Positions 43,454-53,257 are shown, counted from the first letter of the stretch. The stretch: DNA of 64,000 bases from Clostridiales bacterium (GCA_022770525.1 JALEHN010000077.1:1-64000), one strand, 5' to 3'. Numbers and translations are program-made. The notes: a model not told the origin generated them from the letters alone.

Positions 43454-44356
43454 TTATGAAAGGTCAGCTTCCGGTTTTTTATTCTGGAAATAATCGGTCA
43501 GTATTTTCAGCGCGAAGTTTGTATTTTGCGGATGCCAGCACAGTAATCCATGCATCGGAGGCAATTCCGGAAGGGGAAAGGATCTGATTTTGTCCGAGTG
43601 CATGACTGTCATGCCGGTGTTGAAAAGCGCACAGCGAAGACCTGATTCAACCCACAAAATGGCATCTTCCATTGTTTCCGTAAAATAAAAGTCGGGATAA
43701 AAATGACCGAATTGAAGGCATGTTTCAATGACAAGGGAGACACCGGGACTGCATTCGGCTTCTTTGACAATGACCAGCGGTTCGTGTTCAAAATCTTTCA
43801 ATGTAACAGCGCCTTTGCGGGAAAGCGGGTTTCTCGTCGGCACAGACATTACAGGATACAGAAGCTGAATCGGCAGACTTGTTAAGCCTGTTTTATCTTT
43901 CATATGAAAATCATAAGTAATGACGGCATCCAGTGTATGATTATAGAGCTCTTCGATAAGTTTTCTGAATGAAAGACGCTGCATGGAAATACGGATGTTC
44001 GGGTAATTCTGTTCCATATATTCAATAAACTTAGGCAATACAGACCCGATATCATAGCCGTCGATGATGCCGATGGAAAGCTGGCCGGAAATACCGCGGT
44101 GGACTTCCCTTGCTTTATCGATAATGGTATCATAAAGCTGCAGAAATTTTGTGAATTCTGACAGAAGCAGCTGACCGCTCGGGGTCAGTGAAAGCTTTTT
44201 GCTGCCGCGGATAAACAGCTGCATATTTAATTCCGTTTCTATGGCGGTGATCTGTCTGCTCAGGGCGGGCTGAGTGATAAAAAGGTGTTCAGCCGCTTCT
44301 GAAAAGTTCAAACATTTTGCCACTTCAATAAAATATTTGATCTGTGTCAGTGTCAT
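43454..44356 (-). CDS. LysR-family transcriptional regulator
   Basis: A 300-residue LTTR with the N-terminal winged helix (LTQIKYFIEVAKCLNFSEAAEHLFITQPALSRQI, residues 2-36) and a two-lobed effector domain from about 90. Genes it controls are usually adjacent; here the UroD-like gene follows 125 bp downstream on the same strand, with a possible promoter in that gap. Co-inducer unknown. Confidence 0.92.
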   Translation of the reverse strand: MTLTQIKYFIEVAKCLNFSEAAEHLFITQPALSRQITAIETELNMQLFIRGSKKLSLTPSGQLLLSEFTKFLQLYDTIIDKAREVHRGISGQLSIGIIDGYDIGSVLPKFIEYMEQNYPNIRISMQRLSFRKLIEELYNHTLDAVITYDFHMKDKTGLTSLPIQLLYPVMSVPTRNPLSRKGAVTLKDFEHEPLVIVKEAECSPGVSLVIETCLQFGHFYPDFYFTETMEDAILWVESGLRCALFNTGMTVMHSDKIRSFPLPELPPMHGLLCWHPQNTNFALKILTDYFQNKKPEADLS

Positions 44357-44421
44357 AATGATTCCCCCATGTTTTCGTCAATTTTGAGCGTGCAGAGCAC
44401 GGAAAAAAATCGACGTTTTAT

Positions 44422-44931
44422 TTAATCAAAAAACCGGTGCAGATCCGGTATATATTTCTTGAAAAAGTAGGCGCACAGTCCGGTGAACAGTCCGGTAATA
44501 ATGCCGGATACAAGTAAAAACGGCAGATAGTAAAGGACGTTGAGACTTTTCAGTGTCAGCACGGCGGCAATAATCTGACCGATGTTGTGGAAGATGGCGC
44601 CGATGATGCTCGTAAACCAGATGCGGCTGCTGCCTGCAAGGCGGTGAACGAAAACCATGGAAAGCCAGCATAAAATGCCGCCAAACAGGCTGAAGATAAA
44701 GGACATCATCTGACCGGCAAAAATGCTGGCCAGAATAATGCGCATGAGAAGCACGGCTGCGGCTTCCTTCGGCATTTTATTCTGGATCAGAATCAGAGTT
44801 ACAATATTGGCCAGACCAAGCTTGACGCCGGGAATGGGCACCACTGCAGGTATGGCAGACTCTATCACAAATATAATCAGTGCGATGGTTGTAAATAGTG
44901 CAAGCATTGTCAGCTTTTTAATAGATTTCAT
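44422..44931 (-). CDS. Gx transporter family membrane protein
   Basis: A 169-residue hydrophobic protein with five to six helices and the ALFTTIALIIFVIE...GVKLGLANIVTL start typical of PF07456 (once annotated as heptaprenyl diphosphate synthase component I, now 'Gx transporter'). ATG 44931 follows AAAGGAGG. It is the second gene of a two-gene unit with the NusG_II protein, a pairing common in Clostridia and often linked to flavin or electron-transport functions. Transport substrate is unknown. Confidence 0.85.
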   Translation of the reverse strand: MKSIKKLTMLALFTTIALIIFVIESAIPAVVPIPGVKLGLANIVTLILIQNKMPKEAAAVLLMRIILASIFAGQMMSFIFSLFGGILCWLSMVFVHRLAGSSRIWFTSIIGAIFHNIGQIIAAVLTLKSLNVLYYLPFLLVSGIITGLFTGLCAYFFKKYIPDLHRFFD

Positions 44932-45013
44932 ATATATCCTCCTTTGCGGATCAGGTATCCGCAAAGAAACTGTCAGTGTTTCGCAATTGCGGCGGCCTGC
45001 TTGTATTTCAAAA

Positions 45014-45406
45014 TTACCGGGAAAGCCCGTCAAAATTTTCGTCTGGGAGAAGTCCTTTGTTTTCGATTTTGATCACAAGTTTATTTGGCAGACATGTGAT
45101 CGGAAGCATGTCGTTTTTGATAAAGCCCATATTGACGCAGACCTTGTCAGGGCATGAAGCAGCGACAATGGCAATCTCACCCTGATGCACTTCGATTGTA
45201 TTTGAAGCGCCGTCGGGACCGGTGATATCAAAGGTATAATTTTTCGTGACATCGTTCAGGTCAATGGTCTGTATCAGCCGACCATCCTGATAGATGCAGG
45301 CGGTGCACTGTCCGGATTCATGGCTGTATATATAAACACTTCCGGCAATGCCGGCGGCCAGTAAAAGGGCAGTGATTAAAATGCAGATTTTTGTTCTTTT
45401 ATTCAT
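45014..45406 (-). CDS. NusG_II domain membrane-anchored protein
   Basis: A 130-residue protein with one N-terminal membrane anchor (about 6-26) and an extracytoplasmic NusG domain II (PF07009), containing the conserved ASCPDKVCVNMGF cysteine pair and CLPNKLVI strand. It is not the transcription factor NusG. It lies 82 bp upstream of the Gx transporter on the same strand. Start at 45406 has GAGG. Function unknown; the Cys pair suggests a disulfide or metal site. Confidence 0.88.
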   Translation of the reverse strand: MNKRTKICILITALLLAAGIAGSVYIYSHESGQCTACIYQDGRLIQTIDLNDVTKNYTFDITGPDGASNTIEVHQGEIAIVAASCPDKVCVNMGFIKNDMLPITCLPNKLVIKIENKGLLPDENFDGLSR

Positions 45407-45483
45407 TGTTTTCCTCGTTTCACTAATTATTAGGGTATCCTTTCTCGGAATATGATCCGTCAGGCATACCTTCATCATATCTT

Positions 45484-45640
45484 AAATAAGAGTAACTGTT
45501 CAGAGCCAACCTCCAAAATGCTTCGCATTTCGTCGGTGTGGCGTATCCGCCAAATAAAATTTCAAAAACAGTCTTAAAATGCGGGCATTTTACGTCTGTT
45601 TTATAAAATTTTGCCTGGCTTTAAACAGTTACAAATAAGA
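45484..45640. mobile_element. 141-bp MITE-like element with 17-bp inverted repeats and 8-bp target duplication
   Basis: Terminal inverted repeats 45492-45508 (GTAACTGTTCAGAGCCA) and 45616-45632 match at 15 of 17 positions. The element is flanked on both sides by the identical octamer AAATAAGA (45484-45491 and 45633-45640), as expected for a transposition-made target duplication. It is too short to code for a transposase. The interior contains two strong hairpins (ACCTCCAAAATG...CATTTCGTCGGT and CAG-CTTAAAATGC...GCATTTTACG-CTG). A diverged partial relative lies at 23185-23236 in the opposite orientation. Confidence 0.85.
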
Positions 45641-45649
45641 AAAAAGGGC

Positions 45650-45678
45650 TTGAAACTGTCTGTTAAAAACTCTATTAT
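45650..45678 (+). promoter_or_regulatory. Promoter candidate for nucleoid protein-metA
   Basis: -35 TTGAAA (45650-45655), 17-bp spacer, -10 TATTAT (45673-45678), only 10 bp past the MITE-like element. Confidence 0.5.
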
Positions 45679-45818
45679 AATAAGAGTTACAATTTATCAT
45701 AGTATGGAAACAGTTTTTTTGCAAGAGTGAACCGGGAAATTATCAAATGTGCCATACCGCCCTTTGATGAGCTGTGGGCGTGTAAAATCCTGTATCACAT
45801 AGACAGCCGGAGGAATTT

Positions 45819-46829
45819 ATGCTTAGAGATGATATTATTATAAAAAAAGCAATTATACATATTTTGGATACTTTTGTAGGAGTGCCCGTACTTTCAGACA
45901 GAGAACTGGCGTGCGGTCCTGACTTATATGAATTTTTTAAAGGACATCTTGAAAAGATTACCGGAAGTGATGATATTAAGCATTGCCGTTTTACGGAAGA
46001 GGCGGATATACCGATGATGCTGGAGGGATTTACTTATGATAGTTTTATTCCGTTAAGCCAGCGGCTTGCGGGAGATTTGTACAGTGTGATGGCAGCCAAT
46101 GTGGATATTCCGCCGGCAGACCTGGCTGTGCTTTTGTTCAGGTATGAGGAGCAGGACTATCTGGGGCTTCTTAAGATGAACTATAAGTCATCCTATACCC
46201 ACTGCACCGTGTCAGATCTTGGTGAGAACAGCAATGATATTATTATGCAGAAGGCACTGCTGCCGTCAGAGAGCCAGCGCATCAGCGAGGCGGCTGTTAT
46301 ACGGCTTGAAGATATGGATATTCTGCTGTTGGAAAAGAAGTATGATGTCAACGGTGCGAAAACAAATTATCTGTCACAGCTGTTTTTAAAGTGCCATGCA
46401 CCGCTGTCGCAGAAGTCGCGTATGAATATTGTTGCTAAAGCGGTTGAACAAGTGAACAATAAGTATTATGATAAAGAAGACATCGACCGGAAGATGGAGG
46501 TCAAAAAGATCATTTATGATGAACTGGAGGAGCAGGGTGCTCTTGATGTTGATGTGATTAAAGAGAAAGTCTTTAAAGATAATGAAGAAATGAAGAAAGA
46601 CTTTGAAGAGAAAATTGAAAAATACAACTTGTCCGAGACAAAAATCGAGCCGCAGAATAAAGCAACGACGAGAAAGTTTGAAAAACAGTGTCTGAAAACT
46701 GATACCGGTATCGAGATTACGATACCGATGGATCAGTACGGAAATAATGACAATGTGGAGTTTTTTACGAATCCTGACGGTACGATTTCTGTGATGATTA
46801 AAAATATCGGAAAACTGACGAGTAATTAA
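45819..46829 (+). CDS. Nucleoid-associated protein (NdpA/YejK family)
   Basis: A 336-residue protein of PF04245 (37-kDa nucleoid-associated protein). The opening [14 protein letters not shown], the central [17 protein letters not shown] strand pair and the C-terminal mixed domain match the family. Its role in nucleoid organisation is poorly defined. GGAGG precedes the start. metA begins 16 bp after the stop, so they share a transcript. Confidence 0.85.
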   Translation: MLRDDIIIKKAIIHILDTFVGVPVLSDRELACGPDLYEFFKGHLEKITGSDDIKHCRFTEEADIPMMLEGFTYDSFIPLSQRLAGDLYSVMAANVDIPPADLAVLLFRYEEQDYLGLLKMNYKSSYTHCTVSDLGENSNDIIMQKALLPSESQRISEAAVIRLEDMDILLLEKKYDVNGAKTNYLSQLFLKCHAPLSQKSRMNIVAKAVEQVNNKYYDKEDIDRKMEVKKIIYDELEEQGALDVDVIKEKVFKDNEEMKKDFEEKIEKYNLSETKIEPQNKATTRKFEKQCLKTDTGIEITIPMDQYGNNDNVEFFTNPDGTISVMIKNIGKLTSN

Positions 46830-46845
46830 TAGAGGAGTGTTTATA

Positions 46846-47757
46846 ATGCCAATTAAAATTCAGGATGATTTACCCGCAACTAAGATTTTGGAAGATGAAC
46901 ATATTTTCGTGATGACAGAGCATCGGGCGCTGACTCAGGATATCCGTCCGCTTCGGATTTTACTTTTGAATCTGATGCCGACAAAGATTGAGACAGAGAC
47001 GCAGATTTTAAGATGTCTTTCAAATACCCCGCTCCAGATTGAGGTTGATTTGCTTCAGACAAAAACTTATCAGGCGAAAAATACATCAGAAGAGCATATG
47101 ATTGCTTTTTATCAGACGTTTGATGATATTAAATTTTTGCATTATGACGGTCTGATCATCACAGGCGCGCCTGTGGAAATGCTGGATTTTGAGGAAGTGG
47201 AATACTGGGATGAGCTGTGTGAGATTATGGAATGGTCTAAAAGCCATGTCCATTCAACCTTTCATATATGCTGGGGGGCTCAGGCCGGACTTTATTATCA
47301 TTATGGTATTCCGAAGTATATTCTGGATAAAAAAGTGTCCGGTGTGTTTAAGCATCGTCTTTTAAATGAAAAGTCAAGATTGTTCCGCGGATTTGATGCG
47401 GAGTTTTATGCACCCCATTCAAGACACACGGAAGTTCGTGCTGAAGATATTTTAAAAGTTCCGGATCTGAAAATTATGGCCGATTCCGAAGAAGCCGGCG
47501 TTTATATTGTCGGAAACCAGACCGGAAGTCAGTTTTTTGTGATGGGACATTCGGAATATGATGCCGATACACTGGCAAAAGAGTATTTCAGAGATTTGGA
47601 TAAGGGGATGAATCCGGAGATTCCGGCGCATTATTTCCCGGATGATGACCCGACAAAGGAGCCGCTGCTTCGGTGGCGTGCCCATGGTACATGGATTTAT
47701 TCCAACTGGCTTAATTATTTTGTGTATCAGACAACACCGTATTATTTGGGAAAGTAG
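46846..47757 (+). CDS. metA: Homoserine O-acetyltransferase, MetA type
   Basis: Activates homoserine in methionine synthesis. The 303-residue MetA-type enzyme shows catalytic Cys in HICWGAQAG, His and Glu in GHSEYD, and the alpha-carboxylate region RGFD. In the acyl-CoA-selectivity loop the sequence is TGAPVE; a Glu here marks acetyl-CoA-using enzymes such as that of Bacillus cereus, whereas the E. coli succinyltransferase has Gly. So it is probably an acetyltransferase despite the family name. ATG 46846 follows GAGGAG. Confidence 0.93.
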   Translation: MPIKIQDDLPATKILEDEHIFVMTEHRALTQDIRPLRILLLNLMPTKIETETQILRCLSNTPLQIEVDLLQTKTYQAKNTSEEHMIAFYQTFDDIKFLHYDGLIITGAPVEMLDFEEVEYWDELCEIMEWSKSHVHSTFHICWGAQAGLYYHYGIPKYILDKKVSGVFKHRLLNEKSRLFRGFDAEFYAPHSRHTEVRAEDILKVPDLKIMADSEEAGVYIVGNQTGSQFFVMGHSEYDADTLAKEYFRDLDKGMNPEIPAHYFPDDDPTKEPLLRWRAHGTWIYSNWLNYFVYQTTPYYLGK

Positions 47758-47780
47758 TTGGTTAGGTGAAAGAGAATTTA

Positions 47781-50306
47781 ATGAATGACCAGAATTATAC
47801 AGGCCTTTCTTCGGCTGAAGTAAAGCAGAGAGTGGCGCAGGGGCTTGTGAACACGACCGGGGCCGGCGTTTCAAAGTCTAAAAAAGAGATTATTATGACC
47901 CATACACTGACCTACTTTAACTTCTTGAACCTGTTTCTCGGCGTGATTGTCATATTGTCAGGTCAGATTAAAAACCTGACATTTATGGGTGTGATTATTA
48001 TCAACTCGATTATCGGTATTTTTCAGGAGTTAAAGGTCAAGCAGCTTGTTGACGGACTTGCCGTGATTACGGCATCGAAAGTACGGGTTATAAGAGACGG
48101 CATACGTCGGGAGATACCGATCGAACAGCTTGTGATGGATGATGTGATGGCTGTTGAGTCGGGCAATCAGATTGGTGCGGACAGTATCGTACTTTCGGGA
48201 AATGGCATAGAGGTTAATGAGTCTATGATTACCGGCGAGTCGAAGCCTGTGAAAAAAGCACCGGGCGATCAGCTTTTCTCAGGCAGTTACCTTGTGGCAG
48301 GCAGCGGTGTTGCACGGGTTATCCATGTGGGTGAAGATAATTATGCCACACAGTTGGCCAATAAAGCAAAAGATAAAAAGCGTGCGACATCTGAAATGCA
48401 GGATTCCATTAAGCGGATCATTAAGGTTGTCGGCGTCATCATTATTCCTGTCGGTATTTTGCTGTTTATTTCCCAGCGCAGTGTGGATGGGACAACCCTT
48501 TCTGATGCGATGGTCAATACGGTTGCCGGTGTGATCGGCATGATTCCGGAAGGCCTTGTGCTGCTGACCAGTGTGTCCTTTGTTCTCGGTGTGGGACGTC
48601 TTGCGAAAAAACGTGCCCTTGTACAGGAAATGGAAGCGATTGAGGCGCTGGCCAGGGTGAATGTCCTTTGTACAGATAAGACAGGAACGATTACGACAGG
48701 TGCGCTGGAGGTTAAAGAAGTTGTGCCTCTTGGCGGTGCCGATAAAGAAAATATTACAAATGCGATGAATGAGATTTCATTTGCTTTTGATGATGTCAAT
48801 GCGACACAGACGGCACTTATGAATTATTTCACAAAGACTTCCCGTTGGGAAATCGTGGACATGATTCCGTTTTCATCAGATCGGAAGTACAGAGCCATCA
48901 GCTTTTTAAATGAAGGCGCCTATGTTTTGGGCGCACCGGAATTTGTCCTGAAAGGCTACAAAGGTGAAATGATCCGGGTACCCGCGCAGGTTGAAGCCGG
49001 TGACGGGGCTGAAACAGCCGGGTTTGATGAAGCAGATGACAGGGCTGAAAGCGCCGGATTTGCTGAAACGAATGACAACGCTGAAACAGCTGGATTTGTG
49101 GAAACGAATGACAGAGATCAAACAGTTAAGCTTATTGAAGTCAATGATAAAGATGTATTGATGAAAGAAATCGAAGGATACTCATCTAAGGGACTTCGTG
49201 TGCTTTTGCTTGCGTCGGCAAAAGACATCAGCAGCCGGTCGGGGACTGTGGAAAGTGTAAAGCCCCTTGGCCTTATACTTATATCTGACTGTATCCGTCC
49301 GGAGGCAAGGGCAACCTTTGATTATTTTGCCGGCCAGAATGTGGATGTGAAGGTCATTTCCGGTGATAATCCGTCAACTGTTTCCAGTATTGCCGTTGAA
49401 GCAGGGCTTAAAGACGGAGATAAATATATTGATGCGACAAAGCTTCCGGAAAGTGACGCGCAGCTTCGCAATGAAATCTGTAATTATACAGTGTTCGGCC
49501 GTGTGACTCCGGAGCAGAAGCAGCGGATTATAAAGGCTTATCAGGCGAATGACAAAGTAGTCGGTATGGTCGGTGACGGTGTCAATGATGTTCTTGCGTT
49601 AAAAGATGCGGACTGCGGTATTGCCATGGCCGCCGGTTCCGATGCGGCGAAACAGGTGGCGCATATCGTGCTTCTTGATTCTGATTTTGCATGTATGAAA
49701 GATATTGTCCGGGAAGGACGTATGATTATATCCAATATCGAGCGTGTCAGTGCGCTGTACCTGACAAAGACGATTTATTCAGTGCTTCTGTCCGTTATCT
49801 TTATTTTGCTTGGCCGCGAATATCCGTTTATTCCGATTCATCTGAGCCTGATCAGCTCAACGGCCATCGGGCTCCCGAGTTTTCTTCTGACGCTGGAACA
49901 GACAGAAACAGTAACACAGTCGGGATTTTTGAAGCATGTATTGAGAATAAGTCTCCCGGGGGCGCTGACGATGGTGGTGGATATGCTTTTGATTCAGCTG
50001 CTTGGTACTTACCTCGGCCTGGAATCGGGGATCATTTCGACATATAATCTTTTATCCGCCGGTCTTGTCAGCATGCTTGTGCTTGTTGGCGTATGCTGTC
50101 CGATGAATAAACGTCGGAAGGCTTTGTGCATATTATGTATCAGTCTGTTCATTGCCGGAATTTTACTGATGCCGGGCTTTTTCGGTATCCATTCAGTTTT
50201 TGTGTGGCGATCCATTTTCTTTGTACCGATTTTTGCGCTGACGGTTGTTATTATGAAAGGCATCGGTCAGGGTGTACAGTATTTGATGGAATTGATACAG
50301 GGCTGA
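47781..50306 (+). CDS. P-type cation ATPase (Ca2+/Mg2+ class-like)
   Basis: An 841-residue pump with the actuator TGES motif (MITGESKPV), phosphorylation site CTDKTGTIT, hinge GDGVND and about ten membrane helices with PEGL in M4. The nucleotide-binding domain is short and holds a species-looking insertion of four 12-residue repeats (about 410-457). The ion cannot be fixed: M4 IPEGL resembles the P2/P3 classes. GTG 47766 is an alternative start; ATG 47781 is preferred. It follows metA after 23 bp. Confidence 0.88.
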   Translation: MNDQNYTGLSSAEVKQRVAQGLVNTTGAGVSKSKKEIIMTHTLTYFNFLNLFLGVIVILSGQIKNLTFMGVIIINSIIGIFQELKVKQLVDGLAVITASKVRVIRDGIRREIPIEQLVMDDVMAVESGNQIGADSIVLSGNGIEVNESMITGESKPVKKAPGDQLFSGSYLVAGSGVARVIHVGEDNYATQLANKAKDKKRATSEMQDSIKRIIKVVGVIIIPVGILLFISQRSVDGTTLSDAMVNTVAGVIGMIPEGLVLLTSVSFVLGVGRLAKKRALVQEMEAIEALARVNVLCTDKTGTITTGALEVKEVVPLGGADKENITNAMNEISFAFDDVNATQTALMNYFTKTSRWEIVDMIPFSSDRKYRAISFLNEGAYVLGAPEFVLKGYKGEMIRVPAQVEAGDGAETAGFDEADDRAESAGFAETNDNAETAGFVETNDRDQTVKLIEVNDKDVLMKEIEGYSSKGLRVLLLASAKDISSRSGTVESVKPLGLILISDCIRPEARATFDYFAGQNVDVKVISGDNPSTVSSIAVEAGLKDGDKYIDATKLPESDAQLRNEICNYTVFGRVTPEQKQRIIKAYQANDKVVGMVGDGVNDVLALKDADCGIAMAAGSDAAKQVAHIVLLDSDFACMKDIVREGRMIISNIERVSALYLTKTIYSVLLSVIFILLGREYPFIPIHLSLISSTAIGLPSFLLTLEQTETVTQSGFLKHVLRISLPGALTMVVDMLLIQLLGTYLGLESGIISTYNLLSAGLVSMLVLVGVCCPMNKRRKALCILCISLFIAGILLMPGFFGIHSVFVWRSIFFVPIFALTVVIMKGIGQGVQYLMELIQG
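49008..49151 (+). repeat. Four in-frame 36-bp repeats in the P-type ATPase
   Basis: Units at 49008, 49044, 49080 and 49116 encode AETAGFDEADDR, AESAGFAETNDN, AETAGFVETNDR and the diverged DQTVKLIEVNDK. The last unit looks ancestral (it merges into normal sequence) and the others like later duplications. Confidence 0.9.
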
Positions 50307-50395
50307 ATGCGTACGGCAGGCTTGTTAAACGATCGGGTTTATGTGATAGTATTGATTCAGAGATGAATGGGCAGCTGAGATTGGAGATTTGAGAC

Positions 50396-51754
50396 ATGGA
50401 ACAGCAAACACAGTTCACAGAAGGTAAGATTTTAGGGCCGCTTCTAAAATTCGCGGTGCCGGTGCTCTTTGCTATGTTTTTGCAGGCAATGTATGGCGCG
50501 GTGGATCTGCTTGTGGTGGGACAATTCGGTGCGGCAGCGGATGTTTCGGCCGTTGCTACGGGAAGTCAGATGATGCATTCCATTACGAGTGTTATCATCG
50601 GTCTGGCAATGGGGACAACTATTTTAATGGGACAAAAAATCGGACAGAAGAAATCCGATGAGGCCGGGGATGTGATTGGCGGTGCCGTTGTTATATTTGC
50701 GATACTGGCAGTTTTTCTGACAGTTGTATTGATGGCGGCAGCAGCTTTTCTTGCAGGGCTGATGCAGGCGCCTGAGGAAGCTTTTGATAAAACAGTGATT
50801 TATATCAGATTCTGTTCTGCCGGTTCATTATTTATTGTGGCGTACAATGTTCTGGGCAGTGTTTTCAGAGGTATGGGCGATTCAAAGACACCGCTTTTAA
50901 CGGTAGCTGTTGCATGTATTGTTAATATTGCCGGGGATTTGATTTTTGTCGGGGGACTGCATATGGCAGCTGCGGGTGCGGCTCTGGCAACAGTTCTGGC
51001 ACAGGCGGTCAGTGTTATTTTAAGCTTAATGCTTATCCGACGCAGAGGTCTGCCGTTTAGGTTTACCATTAAAAATATACGATGGAATAAAGCGATTATC
51101 CTGCGGACACTGAGACTCGGTTTTCCGATTGCACTGCAGGAAGGGCTGGTAGGTATTTCGTTTCTGGCGATTATGGCCATTGTGAATACCCTTGGTGTTA
51201 TTCCATCTGCCGGTGTCGGTGTTGCGGAGAAGTTGTGCGGTTTTATCATGCTTGTACCGTCGTCGTTTATGCAGTCACTGTCAGCTTTTGTAGCCCAGAA
51301 TATCGGCGCCGGAAAAAGAACAAGAGCGGTACACGCCATGTGTTACGGCATGCTGGCCTCATTGGCCATTGATGTTGTCATTGCTTATTTTGCCTTCTTT
51401 CATGGCGATATTTTATCTGCTGTTTTTGCAAGAGATGCGCAGGTCATTTTGGCATCGGCAGATTACCTGAAGGCTTATGCCATGGATACACTGCTTGTGT
51501 CATTTCTTTTCTGCTTCATGGGATTTTTCAATGGCTGCGGAAAAACGACGTTTGTTATGGCAGAAGGTATTATCGGCGCGTTTGGTGTCAGGATTCCGGT
51601 TTCATATATCATGAGCCGGACGGCGGATGCATCCTTGTTTAAAGTCGGACTTGCCATTCCGTTATCGACTATTGTGCAGATTATTCTGTGTGTTGGATTT
51701 TTTATATATCTGAATCGAAAAAATAAAGAAAAATCAGAAGATATCGAAGAATAA
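50396..51754 (+). CDS. MATE family efflux transporter (second paralogue)
   Basis: A 452-residue protein with twelve predicted helices of the MATE family. It has the opening LLKFAVPVLFAMFLQAMYGAVDLLVVGQFG and the conserved GMGDSKTPL loop, quite different in sequence from the MATE protein at 12.8 kb. GGAGA precedes the start. It follows the P-type ATPase after an 89-bp gap without clear promoter or terminator. Ends at a strong hairpin. Confidence 0.9.
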   Translation: MEQQTQFTEGKILGPLLKFAVPVLFAMFLQAMYGAVDLLVVGQFGAAADVSAVATGSQMMHSITSVIIGLAMGTTILMGQKIGQKKSDEAGDVIGGAVVIFAILAVFLTVVLMAAAAFLAGLMQAPEEAFDKTVIYIRFCSAGSLFIVAYNVLGSVFRGMGDSKTPLLTVAVACIVNIAGDLIFVGGLHMAAAGAALATVLAQAVSVILSLMLIRRRGLPFRFTIKNIRWNKAIILRTLRLGFPIALQEGLVGISFLAIMAIVNTLGVIPSAGVGVAEKLCGFIMLVPSSFMQSLSAFVAQNIGAGKRTRAVHAMCYGMLASLAIDVVIAYFAFFHGDILSAVFARDAQVILASADYLKAYAMDTLLVSFLFCFMGFFNGCGKTTFVMAEGIIGAFGVRIPVSYIMSRTADASLFKVGLAIPLSTIVQIILCVGFFIYLNRKNKEKSEDIEE

Positions 51755-51760
51755 ATTGAA

Positions 51761-51794
51761 TGGAGGCTGTGACTTTCGTAAGTCACAGCCTCCA
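51761..51794. terminator. Bidirectional hairpin between convergent genes
   Basis: A perfect 15-bp stem (51761-51775 with 51780-51794) and 4-base loop. T-tails are poor, but its position between convergent stops supports termination. Confidence 0.75.
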
Positions 51795-51828
51795 CTGGCT
51801 GTAATGACCGGTTTTTTGAAAGTGCGGA

Positions 51829-53109
51829 TTATACCAGTTCTGCGATACGGGACACGCCAACGTATATTTCGCTGATTTTATACCATGTCCGGTAGTCCAC
51901 AATACCTGTCTGCGGCAGACCGAAGATTTTCTGGAAGGTTTTGACTGCATTTTCTGTTGCCGGACCGTAGATGCCGTCGGCGGCGATGGTCGGCAGTGCC
52001 GGATAATTTTGGGCGATGCGGTTTAACTGTTCCTGCATCTGCATGACTTTCGGTCCGGAAGAACCGATTTCCAGCGGTGCGCCCGGCCATGAGCTCGGGA
52101 TGCCGCTGATTTGTTCCGCGGAGTTAATGTAGATACTGTCACCATAGAAATAGCGGAGAATCTCGATCGGATCAAGTCCCTGATCGCCTAAGGTTTTGGA
52201 TTCCCACTGGCGCATCCAGTTCGGGCAGGAAACACGTTTGCCGTCGCAGTATTGTGTCAGGATTGGCTGCCTTACGCCGGGGCGGGAAAGAAAGTTTGTA
52301 AAAATCGTTTCAACGACAGCAGAAATGCTGTCAAAATAATTTCTGCCCGGTATGAAGCAGTGATCATAGGCAGTGGAAGATGTAATGGTAAAATCATAGC
52401 CTTTATTTCTGTACCATTCGGTGTAGACACGGTTCATTGTAAAAGACATGATGGCAAGCGCATTGGCAATAATCGTGCTTTCCGGCCATGTGGCGTAAAT
52501 TTCACTGGAAGCAACGTTTTTAATATAATCTTTGTAAGGAACATAGTAATTATTGGCTTTTGTATCATTGGGCGGCCCGTCGTGGACGACGATGGTTTCG
52601 GGAACGACGACCCGGCTTAAGACGATTTCTCCGGTTTCGGCAATCGGCTTGATTTCACTCTCAGGATTTTTAGGAGGGAAATCACCATAAAGTGTATGTG
52701 CCGGAATGACAATATTCTGGCCCGGTTCAGGCTGTGAAGGCAGTAAAGCAGCGGGCTGAACGGCGGTCTCACCGGAAAGCAGCTGGGTTCCTGCAATAAC
52801 AAAGTCTTCATATCCCGGTGCGGTAATGGATAGTGTGTACTCACTGTACGGCTGCTGTGATTCCGGTTCAAGGCTGTAATCTCTCGGCGGTGTCGGCAGT
52901 TCTATGGTCGGTGTCTGGCCGGATTCATCAGTTGTCAGTTCTTCAATGGTCTGGGTAGGATTTCCTGTGTATGCAATACGCACAGTGGCATCGGGAATCG
53001 GCGTGTAGGTCAGTGCACCGGTCAGATTAATCTGAAGAAAACCTGTAGACTGGGTACTGACCTGTGCCGGATAAAGTCTCAACGGCTTTTTTTGATGAAC
53101 ATAGGGCAT
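51829..53109 (-). CDS. SpoIID/LytB-like protein with peptidoglycan-binding domain
   Basis: A 426-residue protein with an N-terminal carboxypeptidase-regulatory/Ig-like beta domain (about 20-130), a central SpoIID-like region (about 190-330, with IIANALAIMSFTMNRVYTEW and a SSTAYDHCF segment) and a C-terminal PG_binding_1 domain (about 345-415, LGSSGPKVMQMQEQLN-like). SpoIID proteins are lytic transglycosylases that cleave glycan strands during spore engulfment. Oddly there is no signal peptide or membrane helix, so it is either released on mother-cell lysis or acts on the cortex from the mother cell. AAAGGA lies before the start. Probable sporulation or germination role. Confidence 0.78.
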   Translation of the reverse strand: MPYVHQKKPLRLYPAQVSTQSTGFLQINLTGALTYTPIPDATVRIAYTGNPTQTIEELTTDESGQTPTIELPTPPRDYSLEPESQQPYSEYTLSITAPGYEDFVIAGTQLLSGETAVQPAALLPSQPEPGQNIVIPAHTLYGDFPPKNPESEIKPIAETGEIVLSRVVVPETIVVHDGPPNDTKANNYYVPYKDYIKNVASSEIYATWPESTIIANALAIMSFTMNRVYTEWYRNKGYDFTITSSTAYDHCFIPGRNYFDSISAVVETIFTNFLSRPGVRQPILTQYCDGKRVSCPNWMRQWESKTLGDQGLDPIEILRYFYGDSIYINSAEQISGIPSSWPGAPLEIGSSGPKVMQMQEQLNRIAQNYPALPTIAADGIYGPATENAVKTFQKIFGLPQTGIVDYRTWYKISEIYVGVSRIAELV

Positions 53110-53257
53110 GTTTTATGCATTCCTTTCAGAATACGCAGTTGGTTAGTGACAGTATATGCAGGAAGGAGGGAAAAAGTGTTCATGTTAAAGCATAAATCGG
53201 CTGATTTCAAATAATAATAAATGATAGACGAAATGTACTTGCTATTTTTATTTTGTT

